This document shows, in pieces, positions 1-12,489 of a stretch of DNA of 64,000 nt. Position 1 is the first letter of the stretch. Each line of letters starts with the position of its first letter. Under the pieces are notes generated by a model. It saw only the letters and a list, made by a program, of their open reading frames with translations, ran no database searches and was not told the DNA's origin. The stretch is from Tachypleus tridentatus (Eukaryota; Arthropoda; Merostomata; Xiphosura; Limulidae). The translations under genes were made by a program, and so were the position numbers. The stretch spans positions 25,002,034 through 25,066,033 of the forward strand of contig NC_134829.1 of the NCBI RefSeq assembly GCF_004210375.1, in the 5' to 3' direction.

Positions 1-1500
1 AGCTAAGGATCCCTTTGTGAGTGTTTTCGTCCAAAACTTAAATACGTGACAGCAGCAGATTTTTATATAACAAACAAGTTGCAGGGGGTTGAGGTTATAG
101 AGAAATACCACCCTAGGCAACATTGTCCCCCAAAGAGTGCGTCTTTATACGTCAACTTTTATAATTTATAGACAAACTTACCATGGTTCACATGAAATCA
201 AAGCGTTCTCCCAACATTCAGAATTAGATAGAGAGCACTTGGCGGCTCTTGGACCACCACTTAATGGGTAATTAGAAAGTTGAAGAAGGCTGTGTGAGGA
301 CACGTGACAAATACCAATGTCTCTGGTTCATTTTAAATAAAGGAATAGGAAGTTGAGAATAAATTCACATAAACGGCATATATACATGTGAATGATATCT
401 GACATTCTCATTTGTCGACAAAGAGGTGCACAGAATTGCCTTAATTTGTCCCCAGATGTAGCCTCAGGCAGACTGCTGTCCGCAAAGCCGCCAACATGTA
501 ACAAGAGTTTTTGAGATCTACATAAAGTCACGCACTTCGTAAATAAACCACTTACCAAGTAAACGGAAAATACACGGATCGACTCCAATCAATAAAGGCT
601 TGGTATTCACAGTTTCGTGGCTTCCTTTTCAAGCATTTTGTAAAAGTAGGAAATACAGTTGTTGCAAGTTTCTTAAAGAAAGACATGCCCATTGCTTCGA
701 AATCTCGAGAGAACGAAACCGTCTAGATTTGTAGATTTATTCAAAGGAAAAGTGAATAAATAAAACTTTACTTCCTGTTTCACTTTAGTAGAAAACATCA
801 ATTAATAAGCAAATTTACTCTTTAAGTAATTTTTACCAACGAATATGTAATGACGTTCAATAAACTAAAAAGCGAAGCATATAAGATTAAATTCGATGTT
901 TTTAATATCGATACATATATGTAATTGTTTGCTAGAGGGAGCTGCTAACAATGTGATAATTGAAAAGCTTCAATAAGTATTTAGAAACGAGGATGCATTA
1001 GTTACAAAGACAAGTAATCAGTTTATGATGTTAATGAACATTCGGTGAATTTATGAGATTAGTATCAGAAATGTTTTTCAGTGTTAGAGGGAGAGTTACT
1101 TTGTCTATTCAGTTGCTTAAAGGATAAGTGAAGAAATGTTGTAAGTTTATTTGCGAGTTAGGCGAACTTTTCATTGGTCTCGCTAAGGAAAGGTGGGGAA
1201 TTGCCCTCACCAATGAGCCATGTAGCCCTCCAGGCCATTCGATAATAACAGTTTAGCTCACCCCTTTTCTAACGTTTGTCAGAAGCTACTTTCTTGTTTT
1301 AGTTAAGCATAAAAACAACCAGCATCTATCAACATACTGCAAAGCTTCCTGTCAATAAATCCATGGACTACTTCTTCTTGTTCACTTTATAAAATTTTCT
1401 ATATATATTTATTCATCATCATTTCTAGCGGTATCTTTATCTTTAACAATTTAAATTAAAGTTTAGTCAAAATAATATTTTAACTTAATATGTATCCGAA
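1..1500. other. Non-coding, no feature recognised
   Basis: AT-rich sequence without convincing exons, RNA genes or family-level repeats on either strand. Short frames here look like chance. Confidence 0.6.
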
Positions 1501-1502
1501 TT

Positions 1503-1757
1503 TTACGCAAACCTATACGAGGGCTATCTGCGCTAGCCGTCCTTAATTTACCAGCGTAAGACTAGAGAGGAGGCAACTAGTCATCACTACCCACCGCCAA
1601 CTCTTGGGCTACCCTTCTTACTAACGAATAGTGGAATTGACCGTAACCCTTTAACGTCCCCATGGCTGAAAGGGAAAGCATGTTTGGTGTAACTGGGATT
1701 CGGACCCGCGACCCTCAGAATACGAGTCGAATGGCTTGACCCACATGCCTGACCTCG
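1503..1757 (-). mobile_element. tRNA-derived SINE, family A
   Basis: Family A has a tRNA-like head with B box (GGTTCGAATCC), a central block (cagccgtgggggcgttataa), a tail block (agctgccttccctctagtct) and an end near agctttgtgcgaaatt plus an A/C-rich tail. This copy is inverted and diverged, with a mutated B box. Confidence 0.85.
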
Positions 1758-2025
1758 ATAGTGAACCAATCTTCTTGATTATTACTTCATCCACGTGAAC
1801 TTCTAGAAATACATTAAAATATAACACTGTTGCTTACAACAACATATTATAGCACATCTTATTGAGTGAGATAACCAGTCATAACGTCACTATTTTTGAA
1901 ATTTTTATTTTAGTATTTTATTTCAAAATTGAAATGATTGTTTTTTAATCAAAAAGTATTAAAAATGGATTAAGCTACTGCTGATACTCATCTGAACCTG
2001 TATCAACGGAATTCACATACACCAA

Positions 2026-2290
2026 TATTGGTTAAGATACTGGACTCGTAATCTGAGGGTTGCGGGTCGAATCCCCGTATAACCAAACATGTTCAACCTT
2101 TCAGCCGTGGGGGCGTTATAATGTGACAGTCAATTCCACTATTCGTTGGTAAAAGAGTAACCCAAGAGTTAACGGTGAGTGGTGATGACAAGCTGCCTTC
2201 CCTCTAGTCTTACACTGTTAAATTAGGGATGGCTAGCACAGATAGGCCTCATGTAGTTTTGCGCGAAATTCAAACGAAAAAAAAAAGTTT
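2026..2290 (+). mobile_element. tRNA-derived SINE, family A, direct orientation
   Basis: All blocks of family A are present from the anticodon arm (ctcgtaatctga) to the A-rich tail at 2277-2287. The first bases of the tRNA-like head are degraded. With the copy at 1503-1757 it forms a head-to-head inverted pair about 270 bases apart. Confidence 0.85.
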
Positions 2291-3916
2291 AGACATGTTT
2301 TATGCGTTATCGAGGGTAGGTACATCTATGAACTACTTTAATAAAACAGGCATAACTGAACAAGGATGCATTTTATTAAAGTATCATTGTTTGTGTTGTA
2401 TGACAAACAGAGATTTGTAGTGGGTAGAGATTGAAAGTGTATTATGTTAAAGAGATCCTTAAGGTATTTAGTTAAGATCCAACGAACATTAAAACTCAGT
2501 AAAAATAAATACCAGCTGTTGGTTTTATCCTGTTGGTAAATAAGCAATATGACGTTATGCTGTTTCCATCAACTTATTGATTATTATGCAACTTACATTA
2601 AAGCCTGTCAAAAATGAAGGGAAGCCATAGTTGAGTGATTAACAAAATTTTATAAAATTTTACAGCGAATTTGTCTGTACCTTCGAAATTTCATCATTTT
2701 CAAAGAGATTCTTTGATCTCCACATTTTTAATAAACTCTACGCACACAAACGAAATATTATCGTCAACAAAAATATGCGAGCGCTCTGAAATAAACTTAA
2801 ATAGCACTCTTGAGCCTTTTAACTATAATGTATCCTAGGTCAAGAAAAGAAAACAGTGCAGACATTTCGACACAAATTTTCGACTCTTTTTATACAAAGG
2901 ACAGGAGATATTTAGTAGAAATAAACGTTTATGTGTCTTTAAATTATGAAGCGAAATAGATAAAATATATGTTAAAATACGATATATATATATATTAATT
3001 TTAATTTATTCACCACTTTAAACGTTTTAAACACTAACTCCATAACATTAGTTTTTTTTTGTTTTGGAATTTCGCACAAAGCTAACATAACATTAGTAAT
3101 GTTAGTAGTTCTATTTGAAGTCTCAGTTAAGCATTAGGGCTAATACCTAAACGTAAGGCTTAGCTGAAAAACTAGTTGGTAACTCTTATTTTGCTTTTGT
3201 CTGTAGGTGAGTGTCATAAAAACTTTTGAATTAAATTATTTTGCTGACACCAAAGTTATCAAAAATAAAGAAAAAAACAACAAACCTTTCTAACAAACCA
3301 ACATGAATTTTGAACATTCAACATTGTACACCCTCGTACACATAGTTGGCCGAAGAACAATCAAGTAATAGTTTTGTGATTATTCAAAAGATGGGTAATT
3401 GTTGCATCTAAGAATAAGTTAGTTGTTTTGGACGAAGTTTTAGGCACTTGCTTCACCATGTGAATATTCATTTGTTACCTGATTTCAAAGGTTTGTAATT
3501 TTCTGTTATTATAATCTTTAAATTACTTGTGTATAACCTTTTGGTTTACACAACCAAGTTTAACTTTAAACGAGTGCTATGAAAACCGAGAAAAAAAAGG
3601 TTCAAGATAAGGTACACTGTAAATTCAAGGTTAAACGTTACAATAATGAACATTATTCTTTTTTTTAGCACTGAATTAGAGTTCGTAAAACATAAGTGAA
3701 TCGTAATATTGAAAGAAACTATAATGAACTTGTAACTTCAGAAAATATTTGTTTTTATTATTCTAAGTTTCCATTTTCAAACATGTTCAAATAAGCATAA
3801 AACACTTCAGCTGAAAAAATTAATTTGTAAAATTAATCGAAACGTAAGATAATAGTTTATAAATATTTCTAAATTATAACATGTTAAGCCTACATATTAC
3901 ACTTGCTTTGTAATTG

Positions 3917-3963
3917 TCCTCCCGCTAGTACAGCTGTAAGTCTACGGAGTTACAACACTAAAA
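3917..3963 (+). mobile_element. SINE family B, head fragment
   Basis: Only the first 46 bases of family B (cccgctagtacagc through ttacaacacta) remain. It is cut by the family A insertion starting at 3964. Confidence 0.6.
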
Positions 3964-4245
3964 AGGCCCGGCACGACCAGGTGGGTAAAGGCGGTCGACT
4001 CGTAATCTGAGGGTCGCGAGTTCGAATCCCCATCGCACCAAACATGCTCGCCCTTTCAGCCGTAGGGGCGTTATAATTATACGATCAATCCCACTATTCG
4101 TTGGTAAAGAATAGCCCAAGATTTGGCGGTGGATGGTGATGACTGGCTGTCTTCCCTCTAGTCTTACACTGCTAAATTAAGGACGGCTAGCGCAGATAGA
4201 CCTCGAGTAGCTTTGCGCGAAATTAAAATAACACAAAAACAATTA
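3964..4245 (+). mobile_element. tRNA-derived SINE, family A, inserted into a family B copy
   Basis: Full length, from the tRNA-like head (ggcccggcacgaccagg) to the tail at 4222-4240. The B box reads GAGTTCGAATCCCC. The preceding 46 bases are a family B head, so the order of insertion is B then A. Confidence 0.88.
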
Positions 4246-4879
4246 GTCATCAAAGCTTTATCCTTTGTCATCGCTAAATGCGTTTCTGATTTTCGTGCTG
4301 AAGTTATGTTAAAAGTAATTAATATGTTATGCACACTTTAGGTTACTCAACGAACCGCTAACCCTAACAACAATGGCGAAAATTCAACAGGTTGTCACCT
4401 TTGTCAGGAACTGCCCTCTCAGATGGGGCATCGGGTTTCCTGTACTACAACTGTACCTCTTTATTCAAATATAAAAAGTCATAGATCTGGTACTGACTTC
4501 TAAAAAATACGTAATAATCCACTTATAATTCCAAAAGTAACCAGATTTAAGTGTACCCGCACAGTTTTAACTCTGCCTAATAAGGCCCAGTTTTCAAGTT
4601 AAACTTAGAAAGTTTTGTGCTACAAATTTATGTTAACACCAGTGACTCCTATGGCTTATATTTACGCAGACGCTATAAAGCAAGTTTAATACCTGAATTA
4701 CTATTTTGCACTTTTGCATTTTGTGCTGCTGTAAGGTAAATTTAATTTCTTTAACCAATTCATGAACAGTAATTAGTAGTCCAATGTATTTACGTGCTCT
4801 AACGTAAATCAAAACCACATTTAGGAAATATCTATAAATAGTAAAAAGTTTTCATGAAATACTCGGATTGCATAAGAGG

Positions 4880-5120
4880 TTGGGTGAAAAGTTTCACCTT
4901 TGTCCAAACCTTTGATCCGAGACGATTTGTTTGGCACCAATTAAAAGTTATTGAGTCCAGCGGCTTAGGAGAGGTTTTTTTTTGTTGTTGTTTTTTTTTT
5001 TTGGGGAGGAGAAAGACCTCGGGTTTGGAGGATGGGTGATCGTATTTACGTTTGTTCAAACCTCAGAACCGTGATGATTCGTTTCATACAACTTAGAGGT
5101 TAGTGCTATCAGCGCTTTAG
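4880..5120 (+). repeat. Two diverged direct repeats of about 90 bases
   Basis: The segments 4903-4975 and 5058-5125 share the order caaacct, gaY-cgatgattYgttt, ttaRaggttaRtg and gcRctttaggag. They look like an old tandem duplication separated by a poly-T-rich spacer. No function visible. Confidence 0.4.
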
Positions 5121-5276
5121 GAGGAGCTATGTGACACACAGACACTGAATCTTATACGTGATAGAAGTACGCGAAACTTTTCCTTTACCATCCTTATATC
5201 TTTTAAAACGAATGTAATTATATATTCTAAGCTGTCTCCTTACAACGTATTTTTTATTTTATTTATTATGTTTCAT

Positions 5277-5554
5277 TTGTTTGTTTTTTTGGAATTTCGC
5301 ACAAAGCAACTCGAGGGCTATCTGTGCTAGCCGTCCCTAATTTAGCAGTGTAAGACTAGAGGGAAGGCAGCTAGTCATCACCACCCACCGCCAACTCTTG
5401 GGCTACTCTTTTACCAACGAATAGTGAGATTGACCGTCACATTATAACGCCCCCACGGCTGGGAGGGCGAGTATGTTTTGGCGCGACTCGGGCGCGAACC
5501 CGCAACCCTCAGATTACAAAGCGCTCGCCTTAACGCGCTAGGTCATGCCAGGCC
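5277..5554 (-). mobile_element. tRNA-derived SINE, family A, with target duplication
   Basis: A full inverted copy flanked by the 13-base direct repeat tattatgtttcat at 5264-5276 and 5555-5567. The clean duplication suggests a fairly recent insertion by target-primed reverse transcription. Confidence 0.92.
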
Positions 5555-6266
5555 TATTATGTTTCATAATGAGGTTCTGTCTTGAAGAATATTAAACCAG
5601 ATTTTATTTCATTTTTACTGATTATCTATATCCTTCTTACTAACTAGCTGAGCCTAACGAAGGACACACCCACTCGAAACAAAGTTAAATAGTTTTAGTA
5701 ACTAAGTTTGTTTGTTTTTTATCTCTCCTGCTGTTTTCTTCAGTTTCAATAATCTTTCAAATACTTTTCAATGTATTGCAGGCTGTTTTGTTTTGTTTTT
5801 TAATTTAGTTCAGGGAACAGTCAAGCGATGGTGACTGGTTCCTTGATGTGTTGTACTTGTTGGCCGACGGCACTATTAACATTTGAAAGGTTTCCATTAC
5901 AATAGACCAATAAGAGTCTTCTGCTGTTAATAACATATTGAATTGAAATATTGACAATAATTTTGACTTTTCTAACTATATAAAGTATGCCAATTTTAGT
6001 AACAATGTTTTTTTCTGGACAGTTTTGATGCTAACTTATTATAATACCAACGTTTCTAATTTTAAAACGCCATCTATTTGGCTTATGATCTTGTCTTTGC
6101 ATTTTAATCAAATATGTTTGGAAGCTAAGGAATATATATATGTGTGCGTGTGTGAGTATGTATTTCCAGTTTGAAAGGTGACTTTTATAAATAGTCAAAT
6201 GGCCTTGATGGGAAGCTCTCGTCCTTCCAACTTATCAAACATGTCACATAATGAAGCGCAATGACT

Positions 6267-6590
6267 ACAAGGCTGTCCACTATCTTTAGAGCCACAAGGC
6301 TGTCCACTGTCTTTAGAGTCACAAGGCTGTCCACTGTCTTTAGAGTCACAAGGCTGTCTACTGTCTTTAGAGTCACAAGGCTGTCCACTATCTTTAGAGT
6401 CACAAGGCTGTCCACTGTCTTTAGAGTCACAAGGCTGTCCACTGTCTTTAGAGTCACAAGGCTGTCTACTGTCTTTAGAGTCACAAGGCTGTCCACTATC
6501 TTTAGAGTCACAAGGCTGTCCATTATCTTTAGAGTCACAAGGCTGTCCACTGTCTTTAGAGTCACAAGGCTGTCCACTGTCTTTAGAGTC
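6267..6590 (+). repeat. Minisatellite, 12 units of 27 bp
   Basis: Exactly twelve units of acaaggctgtccactgtctt tagagtc fill 324 bases, with only a few transitions between units. As 27 is a multiple of three and the unit lacks stops in one frame on each strand, long frames appear on both strands. I regard these as by-products, not proteins. Confidence 0.95.
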
Positions 6591-6863
6591 TCTATTCTAC
6601 TACCGGTATTTACATGACTGTTTTTTTTTCGAGTCTCCTGAAAAGACACCGTGATTCGTTAACTACATGACTAATAAACATACAAAAATGAATTTCAAAA
6701 CAACTTCTCCTTAATACACTAAGCAAGAGTATAAATTCTGATTTTGAAGTTGAATGTTGTTTGAAAAAATACGTCACTAGTTTATATTTTATTTGTTTCA
6801 ATTCGGCATTTCTGATTACTGTATACGGGGTTTATAAACTATCCAGCTCTTATAAAGTGCTCC

Positions 6864-6941
6864 GGCCCGGCATGGCCCGGTGGTAGAGTGCTCGAGGCGT
6901 AATCTGATGGTCTCGGATTTGAATCCACGTCTCACCAAATA
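6864..6941 (+). mobile_element. SINE family A, tRNA-like head only
   Basis: Carries ggcccggcatggcccggtgg to the B box region (GGATTTGAATCCACG) and then stops. It lacks the central and tail blocks, so it is 3'-truncated or an independent head. Confidence 0.7.
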
Positions 6942-7237
6942 AGTTGTGCACGGAGAACATTATTCGTCTATTTGGATGTAGCATTTCCCATTTATTAATA
7001 CTGCCTTAATGAACAAGAACGACGCATAAATAAACTACTCACCGTCATTGAACTCAGATCGGAACTAAATAAAAGTATATACGTCTAACTGGGCTTTTGG
7101 TAGTCAAGACGGTTACTTTATAATAAAGGCGTAAACAAATAACATGAGAAAACTGAACACAATTACATGAAAATAAAATCCCTCTAAATATATATTTTAA
7201 TTTTCATTTCTAAGTTCTCAAAAGATGGCTATATTGT

Positions 7238-7352
7238 GTATATGTTTTGTTATAGCATAGCCACATCAGGCTATATGCTGAGTTTACTGAGGGGAATCGA
7301 ACCCCTGATTATAGGAGGGTAAGTCCGTAAACTTTCCACTGTACCCGCGTGA
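7238..7352 (-). mobile_element. tRNA-derived SINE, family B
   Basis: Inverted, diverged copy: ttatagcatagccacatcag at its 3' end and GGGGAATCGAACCCC as the reverse-complemented B box. Family B has a head beginning cccgctagtacagcggtaag and a short body ending at tggctttgctataa. Confidence 0.75.
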
Positions 7353-7465
7353 GACGGCTGTATTGGAACATTTATATATGTATGATTAAATTTCGAACGA
7401 GATATTTGGACATGGAAGAGCATTTGATAGCTTATTGTTTATCATAAATGTGAGTCGCTTGATGT

Positions 7466-7574
7466 GCTCCTCGCTAGTACAGCGGTATATCTCCGGATTT
7501 ACAAAACTAAAATCAGGGTTTCGATTCCCTTCGCAGATAACCCAATGTGGCTTTGCTATAACAAAAAAACACAC
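7466..7574 (+). mobile_element. tRNA-derived SINE, family B, with target duplication
   Basis: The copy runs from gctcctcgctagtacagcgg to the A/C-rich end (aaaaaaacacac) and is flanked by the 11-base repeat tcgcttgatgt at 7455-7465 and 7575-7585. Confidence 0.85.
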
Positions 7575-7892
7575 TCGCTTGATGTAATTGTAGAATCTAT
7601 TATTATTGACAAAAAACAAGTTTTAAAGTTACATCGCCTGTTTTTTCCCTGCTGATGAAAAACAAATTGGCTGTCTATGGTCTGCCACTGATGTTTATAC
7701 ACGTGTATAAACTTACACGTGTATAAAATCTGTAACTTATGGTAACCTGTTTAACCAAATGGTCGATTGTTTTTAGATTTGTGAATTTTTCACTATATCC
7801 TGCACAACTGCTTAAAACACAGCCTTGGTAACTAATGCACCATATTCTGTCTTGCAATATTGAATTAGTTTAGATAATTTATTTTTTATATT

Positions 7893-8146
7893 GTTTTGTT
7901 TGTTTTGGAATTTCGCGCAAAGCTACACGAGGGCAATCTGTGCTAGCTGTCCCTAATTTAACAGTGTAAGGCTAGAGGGAAGACAGATAGTCATCACCAC
8001 CTATCGCCAACTCTTGGGGTACTCTTTTACCAACGAATAGTGTGATTGATCGTAATATAACGTCCCCACGGCTGAAAGGGCGAGCATGTTTGGTGTGACG
8101 GGGATTCGAACCCGCGACTCTCAGTCTAATGAGTCGAGTGCTTTTA
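7893..8146 (-). mobile_element. tRNA-derived SINE, family A
   Basis: Inverted copy with tail, central block and B box (GGGATTCGAACCCGC), missing the outer end of the tRNA-like head beyond about 8146. Confidence 0.88.
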
Positions 8147-8149
8147 TAT

Positions 8150-9555
8150 CAAAAAAGCCACGTTTTTGTTTGTTAGAAATATTCTTCGGGATTCTTGATG
8201 TGAGGAACTTGTACTAAAGTTAAATAAACTATGGAAACAATATATGGAATATTTATTTGTAACATGTTTCATAAGTTTATTGCTTTCGTGTGTTCATGTA
8301 AATAAAATGTAAGCAACTTCAGTTGTATTTAGAGAACGCCAATGTGAAGGCAGACTTTACTATTGTGCTTCACTTCCTGAATGAAGAAAAACACAAAAGG
8401 TCTAAAAGACTCTAAAAAAGTCATTCTAAATAGTAATTGAAACCAAATTCGAAAAAAAAAGTCTGTATTAGGAACTCTGACAGGTTGTATTAAATCTTAG
8501 CACATACTGTGACCGTTCTTCTTGTTGTTTTTAAGTTTAATAATTTGTAACACCCTAGGACAATCTCGAGATAATACTCTTAATTTACTAGAGGGCTCTT
8601 TTGTTTGGCTGCCACTAATATTTGAAATACCTTTTTTTTTTTATAACACATCAACAGTTAATGTGGTCTATGTTATAGAAGCACTTGTTAACCAAGCGCA
8701 TTACAGTCAGTTCTTTTTCAATGCCCTTAGGACCCTGTGTTATAAACTATGTTAGGAACTAAATCACAGTAGGGATAACCAATCTGTATGCTCACATTCA
8801 TTATGCATAGCTGAAGTATTTGCATATTATTAGCATGATAATATTGAAAGAAGTTAATTTAGAACGGGTGACTGTTATAAGTTGCAAGGGTTTTATTATA
8901 ATGCACAACGGGTCTGTAAAATTCTGAATGATAGTTGAACAGTTGACCCGGAAAAATATGTTCACTGGTTTTAAGTATAGTTGTGCTAGTTTATATATTA
9001 CAGAAGATGTCGTGTTTTAATTATATTTTTCAAAATAATGAAGAGAAAGATGGATAATTTTGTACATTTGACACAACAGAAATGTAGCCATTTTGCATTA
9101 ATTTTAAACTTTTACACACAAAAAATATTGTGCTCTTACAGATATACTATTTGTCTTTCTGTTAGAAGGTTGGAGTGTTTTGGTGGAGGTTCTACAATCA
9201 GTAAAAATGAATAAAGAAACTCAGTAATTACCATTAGAGATAGACGTCCGATACAAAATACATATATTTTTATATATGTGTTATTTCGGAGAACCATTCA
9301 CACAAGCAGTATTCTTTGCTCGGGAAATACTTGTTTAAGATGGATTTGGCATGGTAAATTTAAGAAAACTACGTACGTGAATACTAGTTGGGATTATTTG
9401 CAAAACCATAGTTTATGTACTTCAGATGAGAAGGAAAAGCGCGAGTCTATAATTTTCCAAACCATTTATTTATCAATATGTAAATAAGCAAGATAAAAAC
9501 AATTTTCGTTCTCTTTATGTTTTATCTTGTTGGTTATCGTTCAAATACAATTCAA
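8150..9555. other. Non-coding, no feature recognised
   Basis: AT-rich stretch between a SINE and the weak signal-peptide exon candidate. No splice-bounded frame or repeat was recognised. Confidence 0.55.
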
Positions 9556-9558
9556 ATT

Positions 9559-9633
9559 ATGTCAAATATCAGGACACTTTCTACATTTTTATTAGTTTGC
9601 TTAGGCTGTGGAAGTTTGGATTTATACTTGAAG
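9559..9633 (+). other. Candidate signal-peptide first exon, unassigned
   Basis: An ATG opens 25 codons with the look of a secretory signal (short polar start, then STFLLVCLGCGS), and the last codon AAG abuts a good donor GTAAGTG at 9634. The next plausible acceptor (aaatatcag, ending at 9949) gives only about 15 more residues in phase 0. The longer frame after it, with a strongly hydrophobic stretch at about 10043-10140, would need another phase. I do not recognise a family. It may be a chance ORF. Confidence 0.15.
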
Positions 9634-11080
9634 GTAAGTGATTATATTTAAAAGTCAAATATTTTAGTTTCAGATTTTAAAGGTTACAGAAATATGTATT
9701 GTCTTGTTGCTGTTGGGCTTAGAATTTTTCTACAGTAGGTGTCTGTGACTTGTTGGTGATAAATTCAACGATAAATGAACAGCGTCATTCCACTTGTTAC
9801 AAAATAGTATATGTATTTGAAACAATTTAAACCTATGCACAATAAATTATTTACTCTATAGATACTATAGGGATATCGTATACATTATATGGCTTTTTTC
9901 TTCTTATCAAAAGTCCAATTAGGTTTGTTCAATTACTTTAAAATATCAGTTGACGAACCGTCTTACTCTAACATATCAAACTTTAGGCCTATGTTAACTG
10001 TGAAGTCTAGCACTTCTACGACAGTTAACATTACGTCGGAATTTTCCTTGGTGGTGATTATATTATCTTCTGCTCTTGTCTTTGTCTGTCTGCTGATTCT
10101 CGCTCATCTCATATTGTGTATATGTTTATTACTAAATAGTCTGCTCTCTATATCAATGACTTACAAATACAACTTCCAAAAACCGTCTGCTTTTAACTCT
10201 CTTATAAAACAACAACAACAACAACTAAACATTCATATAGTATTCATTCACAAAATAAACTGATTAATAATATTTACACTAGATAATGTTTATGTTATTA
10301 CAGTAATATTGTGATTTTTTCAAGTTTGCTACAGATGCTGATACTGTCTAAATTATATCTAATATCAATCATCATAGAATATATTTGAAAAAAGTCCAAA
10401 GAGGTTAGCTTATCAGATAAAGAATACACTTTCAGCTGTAGGCGCGTTATAAAAGCAACAGTTAGCACTGTTAGTTTGTCAAGAGGCTCAAGACAATGTG
10501 TACTGCTGACAGTTTACCTTCTTTCTCTTATTATGCTTGAACTACTGGAATATCAGACATGACTGCTTAACAGACTATTGTGTGCATGTGGCATTGTTAA
10601 CGTCAACAAGTTTGCTTGTTTTAGGACAAAGCTACACATTAAGCCATCTACATTGTGTCAAGTACGAGAAATCTTATCCTGAGTTTTAGTGTTGTAAGAC
10701 CGTTGATAACTTACTGTCGGCCCATCGGGTGTGGAGTGAGCATTATGACACCAAATAAATGTACTCGAAGAAAAAAGTAATAGTGTTATTTGTTTTTATT
10801 GTTTCTTTGTATAAAAACCGTTTAAACTCATTTCGTTTTGTTTTTAATACTTACGAAAGAGTAAAATATAAAACAATGAAAATATATCAGTTGTTATTAT
10901 TATTTACTTTTTACCACTGTATTTATAAACAAAACATACGATGAATGTTGGTTTTACATCAAGTTAAATATACTTCTTATTCGAAACCTAATATGAACGT
11001 GTTGATTAAACAGTTTCATCAGTTTTGGTTTTACCTCATTTCTTATCCTTTTCATTAAGTAAAGTTTGCACACAATCAGG

Positions 11081-11180
11081 CCCTTCCATAATTCAGCGGT
11101 AAATCTGAGGGCTTATCACACTAAAAATAGGGTTTCGATACCTACGGTGGGATCTTATGCTTAACAATAAGTAAACAAAA
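11081..11180 (+). mobile_element. tRNA-derived SINE, family C, diverged
   Basis: Reads ggcccttccataattcagcg, the anticodon-region block and GGGTTTCGATACC, then a shortened tail. Family C has a head near ccactggctcagcggtatgt and a body with gggcagagcacagatagccc. Confidence 0.6.
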
Positions 11181-12328
11181 TCAGTTAGAAATGTAACTTC
11201 ATCACTTTTACTGGATTCATGTATATTTTACTCTATATTGGTGGGCATCTTCTGTCAACATTTTTTAAAGTGTAAACACAGAAACTTTTGTTTAAAAAAC
11301 TACTACACCACATAGGTCGCCGTCCCAAGGGTATCTATTCATTTAAAAACAGTCAGTTTCTCATCTACAATCCTCTAAATTACACAACCTGTCTATCTAG
11401 CGGATTTTCAACGTAGAAGTCCCAAGGCAAAAGGCGTATCGCATAATAAAACCGATACCGTGTATATGCAAAGCATTTTCTTTTAGAACAAATTGTTGAA
11501 GTACGTCACAGCCCACAGTTTCAAAACCTGGATTTGATAGTAGCCTAGTCGTATTTCCCGAGTATCAGAGTCGAGAAAAGCCAGGATTTATAGGTTTCTA
11601 CCTTTTAACCCCTCTGTCAAACTGTGGCGTGAAAAGCTTCACAGGTGGTACTTTAGAGATGCCACTCCCTGGAGAAATCTAATAGTCCTTCGTTCTCGGT
11701 ATATATATATATATATACGTGTGTGTGTGTATATATATACACATAGATAGTTTTGTTGTGTTTTTTATTTTCAGAAAGGCACGATATTTACATGAAACAT
11801 GCGACCCTTCACCAAATTGGATCATCTCTAATTGAATGTCAAACCTTTCTAAGAAATATTTCAATCCTTTTTTTTTTCTCCTTTTTTTGTCTAAAGTCTT
11901 AATACTCTGAACGTGATTAGATCTTAATTCTGTAAATGCTCAACATTTGCAAACACATCTTTTCTCAACTGAGAAAATCCAAGGAATTTATTCAGATGAT
12001 CCTAACAAATATTAGAGATCCAGAAGGTTAGGCTAGTTTGTAAAAAATATTAAAAGATTTCCATTCTATGTAAAGATATTTAATCTAATTGGAGACTTAA
12101 TAATAATACAGTATTGTCAATTATCATTTCGTTGTAGTGTTTGTAAAATAATAATTCTCCAGTTACGAGAAAAAATCATTTATGCCTTTCCATGTGCAAA
12201 ACAACAAATATTTTTTATATATGGCAATTTTATCACAGAAACTTATTTGTTGAAATTTTATTTTTGAAGTTGAAATAAACAAATTACGAAAACAAATGTA
12301 TGTGACAAATGCTAAATTACCAGAAAAA

Positions 12329-12482
12329 TACCAGATGTACCATTTTACCAGATGCACCATTTTACCAGATGTACCATTTTACCAGATGTACCATTTTACC
12401 AGATGTACCATTTTACCAGATGTACCATTTTACCAGATGTACCATTTTACCAGATGCACCATTTTACCAGATGTACCATTTT
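12329..12482 (+). repeat. Minisatellite, about nine units of 17 bp
   Basis: Tandem units of accagatgtaccatttt with rare C/T changes. Because 17 is not a multiple of three and the array has no stop in any + frame, a 17-residue periodic peptide can be read in overlapping frames. Not taken as coding. Confidence 0.95.
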
Positions 12483-12489
12483 CACTCAT

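Noticed and set aside
1587-1769. Arg/Gly-rich short frame
   Set aside because: It lies within an inverted SINE copy; similar frames recur at other SINEs.
6185-6649. Long overlapping frames of 154 and 118 residues on opposite strands
   Set aside because: They are translations of the 27-bp minisatellite and have no non-repetitive coding sequence.
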